A stretch of DNA of 64,000 bases from Evernia prunastri (Eukaryota > Ascomycota > Lecanoromycetes > Lecanorales > Parmeliaceae), in the NCBI GenBank assembly GCA_003184365.1, contig NKYR01000023.1, forward strand, positions 1 through 64,000, given 5' to 3'. Positions within the stretch are counted from its first letter, which is position 1, and each line of letters begins with the position of its first letter. The notes under the pieces are model-generated. The model saw nothing but the letters and a program-made list of their open reading frames with translations, searched no databases and was not told the DNA's origin. This document shows positions 58,821-64,000 of this stretch, piece by piece. Position numbers and translations under genes: made by a program.

Positions 58821-59570
58821 TCATGGTCTCGAGCGCTTGAATCTCTTCATCACGGGTCTGTCAGCGTCTCGAAGTTCTGCTTCCTCACCCTCGTCAATGG
58901 CGGGAAGGTCATTCGAGATCGGACAAGTGCCGCTCCGTCCAGCTTCTTCCACATACAGAACGACCCTAAGGAGCGCCTTCCTCCCAGCCATGACCTTCAC
59001 AGTTCACATCTCAGCACACCGCACTCACCCACTCATCTGGACGAAAGAACAAACCCACCTGATAACCCAGCACCAACCGGCGATCCCATTCATCCAGACC
59101 ATCATTGCCCATGGCCAACGGGCCATGTCTCTTGTATACACGATTCTTCATGATGCATTAGCTCGAATCACTCTAAGTATTCTACATTGCAAAACGCGAA
59201 AGCTAAGAGCACTGACCAGAACCTGGCGCAGATCTTTCTCGGTCCCTTCTACCGCGGCGAAGACGTCGACATTCTGTCGCGCTGGCGGGTGTGCTCTCCT
59301 TTTCTTCGGGGGCCTTCCCAAGAGGCCGCTTCTATTCCTTTCGACCCAGGCCATTTGAACATCCTCGTTCTCGCCCAGGGCGCTTTCGAGGTCCTTCTGG
59401 CCATCGAACGATAATCCTGGTTTGAGATCGATGGTGGTTCTATTCCTTTTGACCCAGGCCTTTTGGGCATCCACGGTCTCGTCCAGGGCGCTTTCGAGGT
59501 CCTGCTGGGCATCGGACGATAGTTCTGGGTTGAAATCGATGGTTTCGCTGGGATGTTTCGCACCGGACAT
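58821..59570 (-). CDS. Tandem-family protein C (DLRxxL/HGPL family, duplicated N-terminus)
   Basis: ATG at 59570 (MSGAKHPSETIDFNPELSSD). Exon 1 holds two copies of a 36-residue unit, each with LS, DLESAL and an end AWVKRNR or AWVERNR, then a basic stretch and EGTEKDLRQVL. Intron 1 (GTCAGT to GAAG) leads to NRVYKRHGPLAMGNDGLDE to LVLGYQ. Intron 2 (GTGGGT to GTGAAG) leads to VMAGRKALLRVVLYVEEAG and the end KRFKRSRP at 58821. Intron positions and the DLRxxL / VYKxHGPL / GY motifs match copies A and B. About 200 residues. The WVSGW motif of A and B is weakly kept (LVLGYQ), so this is the most diverged member. Function unknown. Confidence 0.65.
59327..59542. repeat. 108-bp tandem duplication inside gene C
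   Basis: Two adjacent units (59327-59434 and 59435-59542) start ttctattcctttygaccca and share ccagggcgctttcgaggtcc. The unit is divisible by three and encodes the duplicated 36-residue AWVxRN block of protein C. Confidence 0.85.
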
Positions 59571-59961
59571 CTTGAAGTGAGGTCTTGGAGGGAGCCGCTC
59601 GTCGCTTTGGGTCAGACAAATAGATAAGGCGACGAGCGATGACAACAATCAAAGCAAGTTCTGATTGATTCGGGGGTAGCTGCTCATATCCTGTCTTTGT
59701 AGTAGGCAGCACGTCGTGATATACACTGGCACAGGACCATTCACAGAACTAAAGATGACGCCTTACCGCCTATTCTCACCATTCTTCTCAATTTCGTTAC
59801 CTGCATATACGGTATGGACCTATCAAAGTACCATTAAACCCGGCCTACGACCAACACCGAGCTTGACACTTCAAGCCCGAGACTCCCCGTGATCTGCACT
59901 CCCGGAACCGACTTGGGCAGTATCCTCCGACTACTAGCCGCAGTGTCATATCCAAGAGTCC

Positions 59962-60571
59962 TTGCCTTCTGGACGCTACCTCCGGAACCAAAGATGCTCT
60001 GCAGACTCCATTGCCCACAGCCCATCGATGCATGTAACTCACAACCTCACAGGCCTCCCCTCGCAGCAACTTTCCGCCAGCCTGACCACAGATCCTGAAA
60101 TCGCTGCCAGCCTTGAGACGCGAAGCCTAGATTCCATTCATCTCCATTCCATCCCGATCCCGATCGGTACATCTATGAGCCGTCATCACGTTACATCTCC
60201 CTCGGCACATAAACAATCCCCAGGCCTCGTTTCGACTTCCACCGGTGCCTTACCGTGGCTTACGGCTCAAGTCTTCAGGTTCGGGTAAGGAGCATAAATC
60301 GTAGTGATCACCAACGCATGTTACAAACAATCGCTCAGAGCAAACAACGACTCGCCCTCACCGAAGAAGCATCTATCCAAAACAAAGAACCCAAGTACGC
60401 AACTCACTCTGTCATATGGGAATGTATGCACATAGTGTAAGAAGTATGTAGTTGATAATGTACTATGGTAGATGCTCTACAGCCTATGTACGGTGCAGAG
60501 ATTTCTCGCGCTAGCCCAATGTGGCGGTAGCGTACATTGCGGGGAAGGTAGGTTTCAGCATTCCAACAGAT
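59962..60571 (+). pseudogene. Uncharacterised gene, left copy, interrupted by LINE copy B
   Basis: A plus-strand frame from ATG 59962 (MPSGRYLRNQRCSADSI) reads SASLTTDPEIAASLETRSLD and LVSTSTGALPWLTAQVFRF before a donor-like GTAAGG at about 60287. Downstream exons are not resolved. From 60037 to 60565 the sequence is the same as 60981-61509, but after gcattccaaca it switches into LINE sequence here and into a proline-rich coding stretch there. I do not recognise the product. It is either an insertion-disrupted copy or an assembly product of two alleles. Confidence 0.4.
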
Positions 60572-60979
60572 GTGGCCGGCGACGAGATCCAGCTGTACGT
60601 GCTGCCGGCTACGAACCTGTTGTTACTACGGTACTCAGCAGAGCTAAGAGATCTCATGTTGCTTTGGGCTCGTCTCAATGCGACACCTACAAAGGAATCT
60701 GGTTACGAAAACTATCCGACGCGTTGTTTACCTGACTCGTACTCAGGCCCGAAGCTAGACTTATTATCTAGTGGATGTGATATCGTTCTATCAACGTGAC
60801 AGGACACCCTTGGGCTCGAGCCCGTTCTGAGATTGTTAGACCGTCCGGGGTCGCGACGAGGATGGGAAGAACCAACAACGTACCTCACTCGTACTGAGGC
60901 CCGAAGTCGCTACTGGGTGTGAAGGTAGCGGTGGATGTGATATCGTTCTACATTGTTGGGGTATGAGCTTGGTTAGTAA

Positions 60980-60980
60980 N
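60980..60980. other. Single-N gap at a duplicated join
   Basis: Sequence to the left ends in LINE copy B (ggttagtaa). Sequence to the right restarts with a copy of 60037 onward, so the join is an ordering of overlapping contigs rather than a simple gap. Confidence 0.75.
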
Positions 60981-61988
60981 TCACAACCTCACAGGCCTCC
61001 CCTCGCAGCAACTTTCCGCCAGCCTGACCACAGATCCTGAAATCGCTGCCAGCCTTGAGACGCGAAGCCTAGATTCCATTCATCTCCATTCCATCCCGAT
61101 CCCGATCGGTACATCTATGAGCCGTCATCACGTTACATCTCCCTCGGCACATAAACAATCCCCAGGCCTCGTTTCGACTTCCACCGGTGCCTTACCGTGG
61201 CTTACGGCTCAAGTCTTCAGGTTCGGGTAAGGAGCATAAATCGTAGTGATCACCAACGCATGTTACAAACAATCGCTCAGAGCAAACAACGACTCGCCCT
61301 CACCGAAGAAGCATCTATCCAAAACAAAGAACCCAAGTACGCAACTCACTCTGTCATATGGGAATGTATGCACATAGTGTAAGAAGTATGTAGTTGATAA
61401 TGTACTATGGTAGATGCTCTACAGCCTATGTACGGTGCAGAGATTTCTCGCGCTAGCCCAATGTGGCGGTAGCGTACATTGCGGGGAAGGTAGGTTTCAG
61501 CATTCCAACAACTCAAGAACGAAGCATTCCGCGCACAAGCTCGGCCAAGCTCGGCCGAACCGGCAAAGCCGTCTGATTGTTCCTCCCGTGATCCTTCCGT
61601 CCCGCCACCGACCTTATCGACGTTATCTCTGGGACATCCTAAACCCCCCACACCTCAACCCACCCATCCCCCACCTCCTCCACCTCCACCTCCTCCTTCC
61701 CCACCTCCTCCCAATCTCCCAGACCCCGTCCTTCCCCATCATCATCATCATCATCCTCCACCACGACCACCAGCCCAGCCTCATTCTTCTCCTCCACCAC
61801 CTCCACCTCCACCTCCACCTTCCCCACCTCCTCCACCTCCTCCTTCCCAACCTCCTCCCAATCCCCCAGCCCCCGTCCCTCCCCACCATCATCACCATCC
61901 CCCTCCACCACGACCGCCAGCCCAGCCTCATTCTCCTCCTCCTCCTCCTCCTCCTCCTCCTCCTCCTCCTCCTCCTCCTCCTCCTCCT
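60981..61988 (+). other. Second copy of flanking locus with proline/histidine-rich exon
   Basis: 60981-61509 repeats 60037-60565. It then continues uninterrupted: after acceptor gtttcag the frame reads AFQQLKNEAFRAQARPSSAE, then long Pro/His-rich stretches (two related blocks, one with PPRPPAQPHSSPPPP and one with PPRPPAQPHSPPPP), and reaches a (CTC)n run at the N. This looks like the uninterrupted form of the gene at 59962. The product is a Pro-rich, probably disordered protein with no recognisable domain, and its 3' end is missing. Confidence 0.45.
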
Positions 61989-61989
61989 N
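61989..61989. other. Single-N gap after (CTC)n run
   Basis: A CTC/CCT microsatellite of at least 55 nt (61932-61988) ends at this N, and LINE copy B resumes directly after it. The repeat probably stopped the assembly. Confidence 0.75.
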
Positions 61990-63250
61990 CGTTGTTTACC
62001 TGACTCGTACTCAGGCCCGAAGCTAGACTTATTATCTAGTGGATGTGATATCGTTCTATCAACGTGACAGGACACCCTTGGGCTCGAGCCCGTTCTGAGA
62101 TTGTTAGACCGTCCGGGGTCGCGACGAGGATGGGAAGAACCAACAACGTACCTCACTCGTACTGAGGCCCGAAGTCGCTACTGGGTGTGAAGGTAGCGGT
62201 GGATGTGATATCGTTCTACATTGTTGGGGTATGAGCTTGGTTAGTAAGAGTTAGAGACAAATACACGGTCAGGGCTACGGGGTGTATGGAAAAGTCTGCT
62301 CTTGCAAGACATGGTCGGCCTGTAAAGAGAGATCTCTACAGGTAACGCGAAACAAGCTCTCTAAGGGGACTTGCGGGGCGTGGTGTACAATGGCAGCGAC
62401 TGCTCAGGGCTCAAGCACGCATACATATGGCCCCAGGGACCTCATCCCTTCAATGGGCTCTGACCCCTGGTGAATCACTCTCTCTTGGGAGAGTGGGGCA
62501 GCCGTAGTTCGTCGAGGCCTTGAAAGACACTGTCTGTATAGCCCGAGAGGACGGACGCGCATGTCGGTACGTGGAGTGTAGGTTACGCCTAATACTACGT
62601 GCTTAAGGAGCAAACTGCAATCGACCTAGGGAAGGATGGGGTGGTGCCCGGAATTCCACTCCATGAGGGAGTAAAGCTGGGGTAGGATCCAGATAAGTGG
62701 ATATTCCGAACCTACAGATTGATTGTAGCAAATGCGAATGTGGGCGGGCTAGACAGACCGCCCGCCACCTACTACACGAATGTAGGCTGTATGCAAAGCA
62801 GAGGAGTAGGCTTTGGGCAGCGGAAAGGAGGAAGGTGCAAGAGGGGGTGATAACTCACGAAGATATGCTGACAACACCTCGCTACGCCTCCATGGCGGCG
62901 AATTTTATATGGAATACTGGGCTCATTGGGCAATTTCGAGCCCTCGATGAAGAACAAGAAGAAGGATTCGTAGAGGCATGATATCAACAAGCAGGACGCG
63001 GCCACGATGTGGGGGGCCCCAGCGTAGTAGGGTACCCCCCCACAAGGATGCATGCAATGAGGCAGCAAGTGGATCCACACCGATTTGTATAGCCTCACTT
63101 TTGCTAGTGGGGCAATATGATTGGCTGGATTGGCTGGTAGATGGATTATGTAATCTCGCATAGTTGGCCCACTAAGGGACTAACTTCAGGGTAGTATGAC
63201 ATAATCAATCAATCAAATCAATCAAACTGAAGCTCGAGCAACAGATCACC

Positions 63251-64000
63251 ATGCTCGTGGAAAAGATGAAATACTTCAGTGTTCTGATCATTTGCCTCTA
63301 TGTCTACCATTGTACCGCCTTACCCCCCATCTCTCACCCCAACGCGCCCAATCCCGTCAGCTTGGTTTATGTCTTCCCCAAAGGAGTATGGGTCGAAAAC
63401 ATCGCGTTCCGCCCCAATGGCCAGCTTCTAATCACCCGCCTTGATACCTCCGAGCTCTACCTCTTCGACTTCGCGTCGCCAGCTCCAGAGCCAATACTCG
63501 TCTACCGCTTCCCGAACGCCCTGGCCTTGACCGGCATCGCAGAGGTCGCTCCAGATGTCTTTGCTGTCAGCGTAGGAAATTATACTCTGGCCTCGGGCCC
63601 CACGGCCGGATCCTGGGCTGTCTGGCGTATGGATCTGAGTGGTTGGAGCAATGAGACGTTACCGCTGGCTGACTCCCAGGTCTCCAAGATCGCTGATGTC
63701 ACAGAGGCGGCGCACCTGAAGGACATGTGGTACCTCTCTGAAATGTACATCCTCTTGAGTGATTTCCGCGCCGGCGTTATCTACCGTCTCGACATGGAGA
63801 CCGGCGCCTACACGACTGTGATTGCGAACAGCCTGACAGCCGCAGTCCCACAGAAAAACTTCGGCACCGCGGGTGTCAGTGGCTTGCATGTGCGCGACGA
63901 CTACCTCTATTTCACCAATACTGGGCTCAACATCTTTGCCAGAATCCCCATCGATGCTGATGGCACACCAGCGGGGAGCGCCTCAATTGTAGCACATACC
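63251..64000 (+). CDS. Secreted SMP-30/gluconolactonase-like beta-propeller protein, 5' part
   Basis: An open frame from ATG 63251, with an in-frame ATG at 63266 that gives a better signal peptide (MKYFSVLIICLYVYHCTALP), continues to the window edge without a stop. Six-bladed propeller features of the SMP-30/gluconolactonase-like class are seen: WVENIAFRPNGQLLITRLDT, SELYLFDF, GWSNETLPLADSQVSKIADV, YILLSDFRAGVIYRLDMETG, and GVSGLHVRDDYLYFTNTGLN followed by FARIPIDADGTPAG. Typical members have about 340-400 residues, so about one third is missing to the right. Likely extracellular; fungal members are often encoded near metabolite clusters, but the substrate is unknown. It starts about 20 bp after the LINE tail, so its promoter region contains the element. 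Confidence 0.82.
   Translation, partial: MLVEKMKYFSVLIICLYVYHCTALPPISHPNAPNPVSLVYVFPKGVWVENIAFRPNGQLLITRLDTSELYLFDFASPAPEPILVYRFPNALALTGIAEVAPDVFAVSVGNYTLASGPTAGSWAVWRMDLSGWSNETLPLADSQVSKIADVTEAAHLKDMWYLSEMYILLSDFRAGVIYRLDMETGAYTTVIANSLTAAVPQKNFGTAGVSGLHVRDDYLYFTNTGLNIFARIPIDADGTPAGSASIVAHT

Larger units (their letters stand above)
60572..63229 (+). mobile_element. LINE-derived retroelement copy B, split by assembly gaps
   Basis: Element sequence starts at about 60572-60574 (gccggcgacgagatcc, the same start as copy A) and runs to the N at 60980. It restarts after the N at 61989 with a 258-bp repeat of what precedes 60980 (60719-60979 equals 61990-62247) and continues to a catAATCAATCAATCAAATCAATC-type tail near 63229. 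Removing the overlap and the insert at 60981-61989 gives an element of about 1.4 kb. Near its 3' end (62697-62981) a frame encodes CSKCECGRARQTARHLLHEC, the Cys/His knuckle typical of the C-terminus of fungal Tad-type LINE reverse transcriptases. No reverse transcriptase core is present, so the copy is non-autonomous or 5'-deleted. Confidence 0.75.

Noticed and set aside
63201..63260. An 8-bp match (caacagat) at both ends of LINE copy B as a target duplication.
   Set aside because: On the right it lies about 15 bp beyond the AATC tail, and the left end adjoins a suspect assembly join; chance is likely.

Overview
This window is nuclear DNA from a filamentous ascomycete (Pezizomycotina). The evidence is many short introns of about 50-70 nt with GTAAGT-like donors, compact genes on both strands, a fungal NLR gene with a SesB-like hydrolase/NB-ARC/TPR architecture, a fungal rhodopsin-fold membrane protein gene, a Gid7/WDR26 orthologue, and Tad-like LINE and pogo/CENP-B-type sequences. 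I cannot place it below subphylum. Five single N characters (120, 26858, 37520, 60980, 61989) look like collapsed assembly gaps, and the last two lie in a region where the assembly is demonstrably duplicated.

Region 1 (1-20.9 kb) is gene-poor and damaged. It starts with an 812-bp Mutator-type MITE (70-bp terminal inverted repeats, 9-bp target duplication), followed by AT-rich sequence with a 109-bp hairpin element. Four recognisable genes follow, each carrying at least one lesion: a WD40 protein gene (5.8-7.2 kb), an O-methyltransferase (8.9-10.3 kb), a rhodopsin-fold membrane protein (12.1-13.5 kb) and a large NLR immune-receptor-type gene (16.0-19.4 kb).

Region 2 (20.9-37.5 kb) is a conserved core block: a disordered protein of unknown function, the dynamin-like GTPase VPS1, the GID/CTLH ubiquitin-ligase subunit GID7, a haloacid-dehalogenase-type hydrolase, the vacuolar ATPase catalytic subunit VMA1, and an unidentified small protein. 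A 5'-truncated LINE-derived copy with a 15-bp target duplication sits about 120 bp upstream of the VPS1 start codon.

Region 3 (37.5-53.1 kb) holds a pogo/CENP-B-type transposase-derived gene with an intact reading frame but altered catalytic residues, an unidentified four-exon gene, a degenerate array of about 125-bp tandem repeats, a small SnoaL/NTF2-like gene, ribokinase, an unidentified gene and an MCT-type MFS transporter.

Region 4 (53.1-64 kb) is lineage-specific. It has an orphan secreted protein gene and three diverged tandem paralogues of a family I do not recognise. The three share two intron positions and the core motif DLRxxL / xxHGPL / hydrophobic-GW or GY. They are followed by a partly duplicated locus interrupted by the second LINE-derived copy, and by the 5' part of a secreted SMP-30/gluconolactonase-like beta-propeller gene that runs off the window. 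The best candidates for something undescribed are the three-gene family and the catalytically altered transposase-derived gene.
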